This document shows positions 43,501 to 51,643 of a stretch of 64,000 nt of DNA, piece by piece. Both the position numbers and the translations under genes were made by a program. The stretch comes from Azospirillum brasilense. GTDB lineage: Bacteria > Pseudomonadota > Alphaproteobacteria > Azospirillales > Azospirillaceae. Within the stretch, counting starts at the first letter, position 1; each line of letters opens with the position of its first letter. Where the stretch lies: positions 1 to 64,000 of the forward strand of contig NZ_QLKQ01000015.1 of the NCBI RefSeq assembly GCF_003349955.1, given 5' to 3'. Below the pieces are notes generated by a model. That model was not told the DNA's origin. It saw nothing but the letters and a program-made list of their open reading frames with translations, and ran no database searches.

Positions 43501-43641
43501 GACGTTGATGACCGGGAAATCCACCCGCGGCAGCGCCGCGACGGGCAGTTGCCGGTAGGCCGCAAGGCCTCCCAGAACCAGCGCCGCCGTCAGCAGGATG
43601 GTCATCACCGGACGGCGGATGCACAGCTCCGAGAGGGTCAT
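40519..43641 (-). CDS. RND multidrug efflux permease (MdtB/MuxB-like)
   Basis: 1040 residues, two repeats of six membrane segments and two porter loops. The proton-relay Asp-Asp lies in [16 protein letters not shown] and the Lys in [13 protein letters not shown]. N-terminal [24 protein letters not shown] and [27 protein letters not shown] are typical of MdtB/C and MuxB/C-type pumps. Those often work as two-permease heteromers, but here only one permease gene accompanies the fusion protein. The start overlaps the fusion-protein stop (ATGA). The 3' end lies near the dispersed repeat. Confidence 0.94.
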   Translation of the reverse strand: [1040 protein letters not shown]

Positions 43642-44822
43642 GACGCGCCTCCGGAGAGCGGAGCCTTGCCGTTGGCGCCCTCCTTGCCGCCATTCTTGGC
43701 GGCGGCGACCTTGGCGCCGGGATAGAGGCGGGACTGGCCGTCGACCACCACGCGCTCACCGGCCTGGAGCCCGTCGGCGATGACGGCGACGCCCTCCTGG
43801 CTGCGCGCCACGGCGACGTTGCGGATCTCAACCGTGTCGTCGGGCTTGACCACATAGACGAAACGGCCCTGCTGGCCGGTCTGCACCGCCTCCTCCGGCA
43901 GGGTCAGCGCCTGCGGCTCGACCCGCAGGGTCAGCACCACGTCGACGAACTGGCCGGGCCACAGCCGCGTGTCGGCGTTGCCGAACTGGCCCTTCACCAG
44001 GATCGTGCCGGTCTGCTGGTCGACCTGGCTGTCCACAAAGTTCAGGACGCCCTCGGCGGGTGGGACGGCGGCGCCGGGAATGCCGGCGGTGACCGCCAGC
44101 GTGCTCGTCTCCATCGCCGCGCGGATGGCAGGCAGATGGCGCTCCGGCACGTTGAAGGCGACGGTGATCGGGCGGAGCTGGGTCAGCGTGACCAGAGGGG
44201 TGGCGTCCGCCGCGCGGACCATCGTGCCCGCCTTGGCGTTCACCGCGCCGGTGCGCCCGTCCATGGGGGCGGTGATGCGGGTGAAGCTGAGCGAGACCTT
44301 GGCCGCCTCGATGGCCGCCTGCCCGGCCTTCACCGTGGCCTCCAGTGCGTCGGCGGCGGCCACCGCCGCGTCGTACTGCTGGCGCGCCACGGTGTTGGAG
44401 CGGACGAGCTGCTCGTACCGCTTCACGTCGCCGCGCGCCTTGTCGAGGTTGGCGCGGTCGCGCTCCAGATTGGCCTGGGCCTGACGGAGCTGAGCCTCCA
44501 GCGCGCGGGAGTCGAGGGTGAAGAGCAGGTCGCCCGCCTTCACCTCCTGCCCTTCGGTGAAATGAACCGTCTCGACGACCGAATCGACGCGCGCCTTGAT
44601 GGCGATGGCGGCCAGCGGCTGGACCGAGCCGATGGTGCCCAGCCGCTCCGGCACCGCGCGCTGCTCGACCGGGCGGATGACCACCGGGAGGGCGCGCGGT
44701 CCGGCCGGGGCGGCGGCCTTGGCCGTCTGCGCGTCGGCCCCGCCCGCCCGGTGCGTGTACCAGTAACCGCCGCCCATCAGGGCGGCCAGCAGAAGCGCAA
44801 ACAGCGCTATGCGTTTCGTCAC
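43638..44822 (-). CDS. RND efflux membrane fusion protein (MdtA-like)
   Basis: 394 residues from the GTG at 44822, with GGGAG ahead at normal distance. An N-terminal hydrophobic segment (KRIALFALLLAALMGGGYWY) anchors or exports it. The lipoyl halves (around KARVDSVVETVHFTEGQEVKAGDLLF and ITAPMDGRTGAVNAKAGTMV) flank a helical hairpin (LRQAQANLERDRANLDKARGDVKRYEQLV). It links the RND pump to an outer channel. The gene overlaps the permease by four bases and is divergent from a LysR gene. Confidence 0.92.
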   Translation of the reverse strand: MTKRIALFALLLAALMGGGYWYTHRAGGADAQTAKAAAPAGPRALPVVIRPVEQRAVPERLGTIGSVQPLAAIAIKARVDSVVETVHFTEGQEVKAGDLLFTLDSRALEAQLRQAQANLERDRANLDKARGDVKRYEQLVRSNTVARQQYDAAVAAADALEATVKAGQAAIEAAKVSLSFTRITAPMDGRTGAVNAKAGTMVRAADATPLVTLTQLRPITVAFNVPERHLPAIRAAMETSTLAVTAGIPGAAVPPAEGVLNFVDSQVDQQTGTILVKGQFGNADTRLWPGQFVDVVLTLRVEPQALTLPEEAVQTGQQGRFVYVVKPDDTVEIRNVAVARSQEGVAVIADGLQAGERVVVDGQSRLYPGAKVAAAKNGGKEGANGKAPLSGGAS

Positions 44823-44985
44823 ATCGAACTCCCGGTGGGGCTGCCCGGTCCGGCCGGAGCGCGCCATCCCGCCATAAGGCAATGCGGCCCATTATCGCAG
44901 GAGAGGCTTTGCAGGTTAATGTCCATCCTACAGCCATTTGGTAACAGACTGTAACAGCGGGTATGGGCTGCGGAGCGATTCGGCG

Positions 44986-45948
44986 ATGCTGGACCTAAAG
45001 AATTTGGAAGCCTTCGTGTGGATCGCCCGTTTGGGCGGCTTCCGCGCCGCGGCGGGGCGGCTGAACACCACCCAGCCCGCCATCTCGGCCCGCATCGCCC
45101 AGTTGGAAAAGGAGCTGGGCGTCCAGCTGTTCAACCGCGGCACGCGGCGGGTCACGCTGACGCTGAAGGGCATGGAACTGCTGGACCACGCCGAGCGGAT
45201 GCTGACGCTCCAGGCCGAGCTGGTCCACGCGGTCGCCGAATCCACGACCCTGCGCGGTCTGATCCGGCTCGGCGTCGCGGAAACCATCGTCCACACCTGG
45301 CTCAGCCGCCTGATCGAGCGGCTGCACAACCGCTTTCCCCTGGTCAGCCTGGAGATCGAGGTCGACACCTCCATCCACCTGCGCAACGGGCTGCTGACGC
45401 ACGACCTCGACATCGCCTTCATGCTGGGACCGGTGGCCGAGCCGGACATGCGCAACGAGGCGCTGAGCAGCTATCCCATGGCCTGGGTGGCCAGCCCGTC
45501 GCTCGACCTGCCCGCCGGGCGGCTGGGGCTGGCCGATCTGGCGCGCTACCCGGTCATCACCTTTTCCCGCCAGACCAAGCCGTCGGTGGCCATCCAGCAG
45601 ATGTTCAAGCGGCCCGGCCTGCCGCCGCTGCGCTTCTACGGCAACAGCTCGCTTGCCAGCATCGTGCGGATGACCCTGGACGGCATCGGCATCAGCGCCA
45701 TCCCGCCCGCCGTGATCGAGCGCGAACTGGCCGAAGGGCTGCTGCGGCTGATCCCGGCGGAGGACCCGCTGCCCGACCTCGACTTCACCATCTGCCACCC
45801 GGTGGACAGCGACAACCCGCTGGTGCCCATCGTGGCGGACATGGCATTGGAGATCGTGAGGGCGCAGCGGCACGGGACGCCCACTGATAAACGCCGTTTA
45901 TCGCAAACGATCCAAAATGAAAATTTGACGGATCGGTCCGATGCGTGA
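44986..45948 (+). CDS. LysR family transcriptional regulator
   Basis: 320 residues. Winged-helix N-terminus [43 protein letters not shown], then the effector domain with [17 protein letters not shown] and [23 protein letters not shown]. The ATG at 44986 is chosen over a longer frame because [10 protein letters not shown] is the usual LysR start. It is divergent from the MdtAB-like pump and co-oriented with the UPF0317-TRAP-oxoprolinase operon, only 43 bases ahead. Either could be its target; a LysR-type box inside its own 3' end favours the latter. Confidence 0.9.
   Translation: MLDLKNLEAFVWIARLGGFRAAAGRLNTTQPAISARIAQLEKELGVQLFNRGTRRVTLTLKGMELLDHAERMLTLQAELVHAVAESTTLRGLIRLGVAETIVHTWLSRLIERLHNRFPLVSLEIEVDTSIHLRNGLLTHDLDIAFMLGPVAEPDMRNEALSSYPMAWVASPSLDLPAGRLGLADLARYPVITFSRQTKPSVAIQQMFKRPGLPPLRFYGNSSLASIVRMTLDGIGISAIPPAVIERELAEGLLRLIPAEDPLPDLDFTICHPVDSDNPLVPIVADMALEIVRAQRHGTPTDKRRLSQTIQNENLTDRSDA
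45886..45902. promoter_or_regulatory. LysR-type box upstream of the oxoproline operon
   Basis: GATAAACG-C-CGTTTATC is a perfect 8+1+8 inverted repeat. Its core ATAAACGCCGTTTAT fits T-N11-A. It lies within the last codons of the LysR gene and about 90 bases ahead of the next gene's start. Likely operator for the downstream operon (inference). Confidence 0.5.
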
Positions 45949-45991
45949 ACCCTTAGGACACAACAGTTCGGTCACCGAGGTTTTGCCCGCC

Positions 45992-46837
45992 ATGCAGTCC
46001 GTGACCCCAAGCACCCCGTTTCCACACGATACCGCGTCCACCGCCCTGCTGGCCCGGCTGGCGATCCGCCGGGGGGAGCATCGCGGGCCGACCGCCGGGC
46101 TGGCGCCGGGCCATGTGCAGGCAAACCTCGCCATCGTCCCCGCCGATGTGGCCCCTGCCTTCGAGCGGTTCTGCCGCGCCAACCCGGTGCCCTGCCCGCT
46201 GCTCGCCGTGTCGGCGCCGGGTGATCACCGCTTCGCGGAGCTTGGCGCGGACCTCGACCTGCGCACCGACTTCCCACGCTACCGCGTCTACCGCGACGGC
46301 CGGCTGGCCGAGGAGCCGGAGGACCTGCTGTCGGTCTGGCGCGACGATCTGGTCGCCTTCGCCATCGGCTGCTCCTTCTCCTTCGAGGAGGCGCTGCTCG
46401 CCGCCGGCCTGCCGGTCCGCCACATCGAGCGCGGCTGCAACGTGCCGATGTACGTGACCGACCGGGACTGCGTGGCCGTCCCGCCCTTCGCCGGCCGCAT
46501 GGTGGTGTCGATGCGTCCGATGACGCCCGCCCAGGCCGAACGCGCCGCCGCGGTGACCGGGCGCTACGCCGCCGTCCACGGCGCGCCGGTGCACATCGGC
46601 GACCCGGCGGCGCTCGGCATCCGCGACCTGTCGCAGCCGGAGTTCGGCGACGCCGTTCCGCTCGCCCCCGGCGAGGTCCCCGTCTTCTGGGCCTGCGGGG
46701 TCACCCCCCAGGTGGCGCTCGCCGCCGCCCGCCTGCCCTTCGCCATCGCCCACAGCCCCGGCCACATGCTGGTCACCGACCGGCTGAACGCCGAGCTGGA
46801 GGGCGTGCCCCCTTCGGTCGCGCAACTTTTCCGATAA
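45992..46837 (+). CDS. UPF0317/DUF1445 putative hydro-lyase or cyclase
   Basis: 281 residues from the ATG at 45992; an ATG at 45941 is an alternative that overlaps the LysR gene. Conserved family segments are [36 protein letters not shown] and [18 protein letters not shown]0317 is the family of the N-terminal part of mammalian D-glutamate cyclase, which interconverts D-glutamate and 5-oxo-D-proline (as I recall). That fits the 5-oxoprolinase genes downstream. It is annotated elsewhere as a putative hydro-lyase; the reaction is unproven. It is the first gene of the operon. Confidence 0.82.
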   Translation: MQSVTPSTPFPHDTASTALLARLAIRRGEHRGPTAGLAPGHVQANLAIVPADVAPAFERFCRANPVPCPLLAVSAPGDHRFAELGADLDLRTDFPRYRVYRDGRLAEEPEDLLSVWRDDLVAFAIGCSFSFEEALLAAGLPVRHIERGCNVPMYVTDRDCVAVPPFAGRMVVSMRPMTPAQAERAAAVTGRYAAVHGAPVHIGDPAALGIRDLSQPEFGDAVPLAPGEVPVFWACGVTPQVALAAARLPFAIAHSPGHMLVTDRLNAELEGVPPSVAQLFR

Positions 46838-46856
46838 GAACAGGGAGTTTCATCAC

Positions 46857-47843
46857 ATGACCGCGATCACCCTGCGGACCCGCCTTGCCGCCGCCGCCTT
46901 CGGAATCGGCCTCTGCGCCACACCGGTCGCGGCCTTCGCCGAGACCTGGGACATGCCGACCCCTTACCCCGACACGAACCTGCACACCATCACGGTGCGC
47001 CAGTTCGCCGAGGACGTGAAGGCGGCGACCAACGGCAAGATCCAGATCACCGTTCATTCCAACGGCTCGCTGGTCAAGCATCCGGAGATCAAGCGCGCCG
47101 TCCAGTCGGGCCAGGCCCAGATCGGCGAGGTGCTCATCAGCTCCTGGGCGAACGAGGACCCGCTCTACGGCCTCGATTCCGTGCCCTTCCTGGCGACCGA
47201 CTTCGCCGCCTCGAAGAAGCTCTACGAGGTGTCGAAGCCCTATCTGGAGAAGAAGCTGGAGCGTCAGCGCCTGAAGCTTCTCTACTCGATTCCGTGGCCG
47301 CCGCAGGGCCTCTACGTGAAGCAGGAAATCAGCTCCGTCGCGGACCTGAAGGGGCAGAAGTTCCGCGCCTACAACCCGGCGACCACCCGCATCGCCGAGC
47401 TGGCCGGCGCCGTGCCGACCAAGATCGAGGCCGCCGAGGTGTCGCAGGCCTTCGGCACCGGCATCGTCACCGCGATGATGACCTCCGCCGCCACCGGCGT
47501 CGACACCAAGGCGTGGGACTTCGTGAACGTCTATTACGACGTGCAGGCCTGGCTGCCGCGCAACATGGTGTTTGTCAGCACCGAGGTCTGGAAGGGCCTG
47601 GACGACGCCACGAAGAAGGCCGTCGAGCAGGCCGCCGCCAAGGCCGAGGCCACCGGCTGGACCGAGTGGGAGAAGAAGACGGCGGAGCTGAACCAGACGC
47701 TGTCCGGCAACGGCATGAAGGTGCTGACCCCGTCCCCGGCGATCAAGGACGGCTTCGCCGCCATCGGCAAGACGATGACCGACGAGTGGACCAAGGCCGC
47801 CGGCGCCGACGGCGAGGCGATCATTTCGGCCTTCCGGAAGTAA
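46857..47843 (+). CDS. dctP: TRAP transporter solute-binding protein (DctP-type)
   Basis: 328 residues with a Sec signal peptide (RLAAAAFGIGLCATPVAAFA). The mature DctP fold is recognisable from NGKIQITVHSNGSLVKHPEIKRAVQSGQ, DLKGQKFRAYNPATTRIAELAG and the conserved Arg at the carboxylate-binding position (FRAYN). It captures an organic acid in the periplasm. AGGGAG precedes the ATG at 46857, 19 bases after the previous gene. The DctQ and DctM partners follow after a palindromic repeat. Genomic context suggests 5-oxoproline or a similar lactam acid as substrate. Confidence 0.9.
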   Translation: MTAITLRTRLAAAAFGIGLCATPVAAFAETWDMPTPYPDTNLHTITVRQFAEDVKAATNGKIQITVHSNGSLVKHPEIKRAVQSGQAQIGEVLISSWANEDPLYGLDSVPFLATDFAASKKLYEVSKPYLEKKLERQRLKLLYSIPWPPQGLYVKQEISSVADLKGQKFRAYNPATTRIAELAGAVPTKIEAAEVSQAFGTGIVTAMMTSAATGVDTKAWDFVNVYYDVQAWLPRNMVFVSTEVWKGLDDATKKAVEQAAAKAEATGWTEWEKKTAELNQTLSGNGMKVLTPSPAIKDGFAAIGKTMTDEWTKAAGADGEAIISAFRK

Positions 47844-47858
47844 GCGGCGGCGACGCTG

Positions 47859-47946
47859 GCCCCCACCCTAACCCTCCACCGCTTCGCAGGGGAGGGGATT
47901 TAAACTCCCTCCCCTGCGTTAGCGGGGGAGGGCCGGGGTGGGGGCA
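47859..47946. repeat. Dispersed palindromic repeat between dctP and dctQ
   Basis: A ~88-base imperfect palindrome: GGCCCCCACCCTAACCCTCC on the left and GGGAGGGCCGGGGTGGGGGC on the right, with an inner palindrome CGCAGGGGAGGG/CTCCCTCCCCTGCG around TTTAAA. It is related to the element at 40314-40505 (shared CACCCTAACCCTC and CCCTCCCC blocks). Within the TRAP operon it might reduce or stabilise the downstream transcript, as REP elements do. Confidence 0.7.
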
Positions 47947-48000
47947 ATACGCCCACCACCAAAAAAAATCCCGCCCGCCCTACCCGGAGGTGGTCGCGCC

Positions 48001-48510
48001 ATGCGCACCGCATTGACCTTCCTTTACCGCGCCGCCGAGATCCTGGGCGCGGTGTTCCTGGTGCTGATCGCCGTGCTGATCGTGTCCCAGGTCTTCGCCC
48101 GGCTGGCCAACCGCATGGTGCCGGGAGCCGACGAGCTGGCCGGCTACTGCATGGCCGCCTCCTTCTTCCTGATGCTCGGTCCGGCGCTGCGCCGCGGCGC
48201 GCACATCCGCGTCGGCGTTCTGGTGGACCGGCTGCGCGGTGGCCCCCGGCGCGTCGTGGAGCTGGTCTGTCTCGGCTTCGGCACGGCGCTGAGCGGCTAC
48301 TTCGCGTGGTACTGGCTGCGCATGACCTACGATTCCTACGATTTCGGCGATCTGGGACAGGGCGTGCTGCCCATCCCGCTGTGGATTCCGCAGGCCGCCA
48401 TGGGCGTCGGGCTGGTGATCCTCGTGGTCGCCTTCCTGGACGACCTGCTGGCGGTGATCCAGGGGCGCGAGGCGTCCTACCAAAGCGCCGGCATGCAGAG
48501 CGAGGGCTGA
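48001..48510 (+). CDS. dctQ: TRAP transporter small membrane subunit (DctQ-type)
   Basis: 169 residues, four predicted membrane segments, the normal DctQ size. The family segments VLIVSQVFARLANRMVPGADELAGYCMAASFF and LRRGAHIRVGVLVDRL are present. The ATG at 48001 has GGAGG about ten bases ahead; an upstream in-frame extension comes from the repeat and is rejected. It forms the membrane complex with DctM, whose gene begins 3 bases after this stop. Confidence 0.9.
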   Translation: MRTALTFLYRAAEILGAVFLVLIAVLIVSQVFARLANRMVPGADELAGYCMAASFFLMLGPALRRGAHIRVGVLVDRLRGGPRRVVELVCLGFGTALSGYFAWYWLRMTYDSYDFGDLGQGVLPIPLWIPQAAMGVGLVILVVAFLDDLLAVIQGREASYQSAGMQSEG

Positions 48511-48513
48511 CCG

Positions 48514-49815
48514 ATGGACCAGACGACCGCTTCCATCGTCGTCGTGGTGACGATGCTCCTGATGCTGGGGACCGGCATCTGGGTGGCGCTGGCGCTGGCC
48601 GGCGTCGGCTTCGTCGCCATGGCGCTGTTCACCACCCGCCCCGTCGGCATGGTCATGGCGACCAACATCTGGGGCGCCAGCACGAGCTGGACCCTGACCG
48701 CCCTGCCCCTGTTCATCTGGATGGGCGAGATCCTGTTCCGAACGCGAATCTCGTCGGACATGTTCAAGGGGCTGGCGCCCTGGACGGGCTGGCTGCCCGG
48801 ACGGCTGATGCACGTCAACATCGTCGGCTGCACGATCTTCGCCGCCGTCTCCGGCTCCTCCGCCGCGACCGCCGCGACCATCGGGCGGATGACCATTCCG
48901 GAACTGACCCGTCGCGGCTACGACCCGATGATGATCGTCGGCTCGCTGGCCGGCGCCGGCACGCTGGGCCTGCTGATTCCGCCCTCGATCATCATGATCG
49001 TCTACGGCGTGGCGGCGGACGTGTCGATCGCCCGGCTGTTCATCGCCGGCGTCATTCCAGGCATCGTGCTGACCGGCTTGTTCATGCTCTATGTGGGCGG
49101 CTGGTCCCTGCTCAATCCCGACCGCGTGCCGCCGCGCGAGGCGCGCCAGAGCTTCATGGAGAAGATCCGCGACACCGGGTCGCTGATCCCCGTCATGCTG
49201 CTGATCGCCGGCGTGCTCGGCTCCATCTACGCGGGCATCGCCACGCCGACGGAGGCCGCGGGCATCGGCGTTCTGGGATCGTTGCTGCTGGCGATGGTCA
49301 CCGGCACGATGAGCTGGGCAACCTTCCGCGACAGCGTGATGGGCGCGGCCCACACCTCCTGCATGATCGGCTTCATCCTGGCGGGGGCGGCTTTCCTGAC
49401 CGTCGCCATGGGCTACACCGGCATTCCGCGCCTGTTGGCGGAATGGATCACCTCCATGCAGCTCTCCACCGCATCGCTGCTGGTCGTGCTGACGCTGTTC
49501 TTCATCGTCATGGGCTGCTTCCTCGACGGCATCTCGATGGTGGTGCTGACCACCTCGGTCATCCTGCCGATGGTGCAGAACGCCGGGATCGACCTGCTGT
49601 GGTTCGGCATCTACATCATCATCGTGGTGGAGATGGCCCAGATCACGCCGCCGGTGGGCTTCAACCTGTTCGTCCTGCAATCGATGACGGGCAAGAGCAT
49701 CTTCACGATCGGCAAGGCCAGCCTGCCCTTCTTCATGCTGATGATCCTGATGGTGGCGCTGCTCTGGATCTTCCCGGGCATGGTGACGTGGCTGCCCTCG
49801 CTGATGATCGGCTGA
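48514..49815 (+). CDS. dctM: TRAP transporter large membrane subunit (DctM-type)
   Basis: 433 residues, about 12 membrane segments, the sodium-driven permease of the TRAP system. Family segments include SAATAATIGRMTIPELTRRGYDPMM, AGAGTLGLLIPPSIIMIVYG, and VVEMAQITPPVGFNLFVLQ. It moves the substrate delivered by DctP into the cytoplasm, where the PxpABC enzyme encoded downstream would use it. It starts directly after dctQ; the next gene begins 11 bases later. Confidence 0.94.
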   Translation: MDQTTASIVVVVTMLLMLGTGIWVALALAGVGFVAMALFTTRPVGMVMATNIWGASTSWTLTALPLFIWMGEILFRTRISSDMFKGLAPWTGWLPGRLMHVNIVGCTIFAAVSGSSAATAATIGRMTIPELTRRGYDPMMIVGSLAGAGTLGLLIPPSIIMIVYGVAADVSIARLFIAGVIPGIVLTGLFMLYVGGWSLLNPDRVPPREARQSFMEKIRDTGSLIPVMLLIAGVLGSIYAGIATPTEAAGIGVLGSLLLAMVTGTMSWATFRDSVMGAAHTSCMIGFILAGAAFLTVAMGYTGIPRLLAEWITSMQLSTASLLVVLTLFFIVMGCFLDGISMVVLTTSVILPMVQNAGIDLLWFGIYIIIVVEMAQITPPVGFNLFVLQSMTGKSIFTIGKASLPFFMLMILMVALLWIFPGMVTWLPSLMIG

Positions 49816-49826
49816 GGAGCGGCATC

Positions 49827-50549
49827 ATGGACGTCCGTTTCACAACGGCGGGCGACACGGCCTTCAACGTGGAGTTCGGCGAGGGCATCGACCGCCCGAC
49901 CAACGCCCGCGTCATGGCCCTGCACGCCCGCCTGAAGGCCGCCGCCCCGCCGGGTCTGGTGGAGACGGTGCCGACCTTCCGCTCGCTCCAGGTCGTCTAC
50001 GACCCGGCGGTGACCAGCCGCCACGAGGTTCAGGCTGCCGTGGAGGCGGAACTGGCCCACGCCGGGGACGCGCCGGCCGACGGCACGCTGTGGCGGCTGC
50101 CCGTCTGCTACGACGCGGAGTTGGGGCCGGACCTCGCGGAGCTGTCCGCGTCGCTCGGCCTGTCGGCGGAGCGGCTGATCGACCTCCACGGATCGACCGA
50201 GTATTTCGTCTACATGCTGGGCTTCATGCCGGGCTTCGCCTACATGGGCGACCTGCCGGCGGACCTGGAAAAGCCGCGCCGGAGCGAGCCGCGCGTCCGT
50301 GTGCCGGCGGGTTCCGTCGCCACCGCCGGGCGGCTGACCACCGTCTATCCCTGGGAGAGCCCCGGCGGCTGGCACCTGATCGGGCGCTGCCCGGTGCCGC
50401 TTTACGACGGCGCCCGCCCCTCGCCGGTCCTGCTCGCCGCCGGCGACCGGGTGCGGTTCGAGGCGGTGGACCGCGACCGCTTCGACGCGCTGTCCCGCGA
50501 GGCCGCGGCGGGTCGCTTCGATCCCGACACGCTGAGGGCCGAGCCATGA
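49827..50549 (+). CDS. pxpB: 5-oxoprolinase subunit PxpB (KipI-like)
   Basis: 240 residues. The KipI/PxpB family is recognised from DTAFNVEFGEGID at the start, TEYFVYMLGFMPGFAYMGDLP and the proline/glycine-rich PRVRVPAGSVATAGRLTTVYPWESPGGWHLIG. PxpB, PxpC and PxpA together hydrolyse 5-oxo-L-proline to glutamate with ATP (Niehaus-type prokaryotic 5-oxoprolinase). The ATG at 49827 follows GAGGAGC. Its stop overlaps the pxpC start (ATGA). Confidence 0.92.
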   Translation: MDVRFTTAGDTAFNVEFGEGIDRPTNARVMALHARLKAAAPPGLVETVPTFRSLQVVYDPAVTSRHEVQAAVEAELAHAGDAPADGTLWRLPVCYDAELGPDLAELSASLGLSAERLIDLHGSTEYFVYMLGFMPGFAYMGDLPADLEKPRRSEPRVRVPAGSVATAGRLTTVYPWESPGGWHLIGRCPVPLYDGARPSPVLLAAGDRVRFEAVDRDRFDALSREAAAGRFDPDTLRAEP

Positions 50550-51643
50550 GCGCGCCCTCCCCTGCCCCCTGCCTCACCATCGTCCGGCCGGGGCTGTTCG
50601 CCACCATCCAGGACCTCGGCCGCTTCGGCCATCAGGAACTCGGCATGCCGGTGGCCGGCGCGCTGGACCCGATCGCCCTGCGCCTCGCCAACGCGCTCGT
50701 CGGCAACCCCGAGGGCACGGCGGGAGTGGAAATCGCCCTGCTTGGCCCCGCCCTGAAGGTGGAGGCCGACGGCGTCCGGATCGCCGTCGTCGGCCCGATG
50801 GCGCTGAGCCTGGAGCGCGAGGGGCAATCGCCGCAGCCGCTGGAACCCCACCGCAGCCACACGCTGGCGCCCGGCGACGTGCTGAAGCTGGGCGCCGTCA
50901 GCGGGGCGGCGGTGGCCTATCTGGCGGTCGCCGGCGGCTTCGCGCTGGAGCCCTTCCTGGGCAGCCTGTCCACCTACGTCCGCGCCGGCATCGGGCCGCT
51001 CGGCGGCAAGCCGCTGGGCGACGGGGCGCGCCTGCCGCTCAACCGCAACGACGCCCCGCCGGGCACCGATGTGGAACTGCCGGAACCGCCCGATTATGGC
51101 GGCGGGCCGGTGCGGGTGGTGCTCGGTCCGCAGGAGGACCGCTTCACCGCGGAGGCGCTGGAGACCTTCCTGTCGGCCAGCTACCGCGTCGGCAAGGACG
51201 CCGACCGCATGGGCCTGCGGCTCGACGGGCCGACGCTCGCCCACACCGGCTCGGCCGACATTCCGTCGGACGGGCTGGTCACCGGCTCCATCCAGGTGCC
51301 GGGCAACGGCCAGCCGATCCTTCTGCTGAACGACCACCAGACGGCGGGCGGCTACGCCAAGATCGCCACGGTGATCTCCGCCGATCTGCCCCGCGTCGGC
51401 CGGCTGAGCCCCGGCGGCGCCCTCAGCTTCCGCGCCGTCACGGTGGAGGAGGCGGAGGCGATCCGGCGGCGCCAGGAACAGACCATCGCCGCCTGGGTCC
51501 GCGCCATCCGCCCGGTGCGTCCGGCGGGCGGCGTCGATCTGGACGCGCTTTACGCGGAAAACCTCGTGTCCGGGGTCGTCGACATCGTCAACGGCAACGG
51601 CGACATCCTGAACCGGGAAGAGATGTGCGGGAGGGCACCATGA
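50546..51643 (+). CDS. pxpC: 5-oxoprolinase subunit PxpC (KipA-like)
   Basis: 365 residues, the biotin-dependent carboxyltransferase-like KipA/PxpC family. Typical segments are VRPGLFATIQDLGRFGHQELGMPVAGALD at the N-terminus, VRVVLGPQEDRFTAEALETF and GSIQVPGNGQPILLLNDHQTAGGYAKIATV. The N-terminal ATG overlaps the pxpB stop, and its stop overlaps pxpA (ATGA), so the three subunits are translationally coupled. It works in the cytoplasm as part of the ATP-dependent 5-oxoprolinase complex. Confidence 0.93.
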   Translation: MSAPSPAPCLTIVRPGLFATIQDLGRFGHQELGMPVAGALDPIALRLANALVGNPEGTAGVEIALLGPALKVEADGVRIAVVGPMALSLEREGQSPQPLEPHRSHTLAPGDVLKLGAVSGAAVAYLAVAGGFALEPFLGSLSTYVRAGIGPLGGKPLGDGARLPLNRNDAPPGTDVELPEPPDYGGGPVRVVLGPQEDRFTAEALETFLSASYRVGKDADRMGLRLDGPTLAHTGSADIPSDGLVTGSIQVPGNGQPILLLNDHQTAGGYAKIATVISADLPRVGRLSPGGALSFRAVTVEEAEAIRRRQEQTIAAWVRAIRPVRPAGGVDLDALYAENLVSGVVDIVNGNGDILNREEMCGRAP

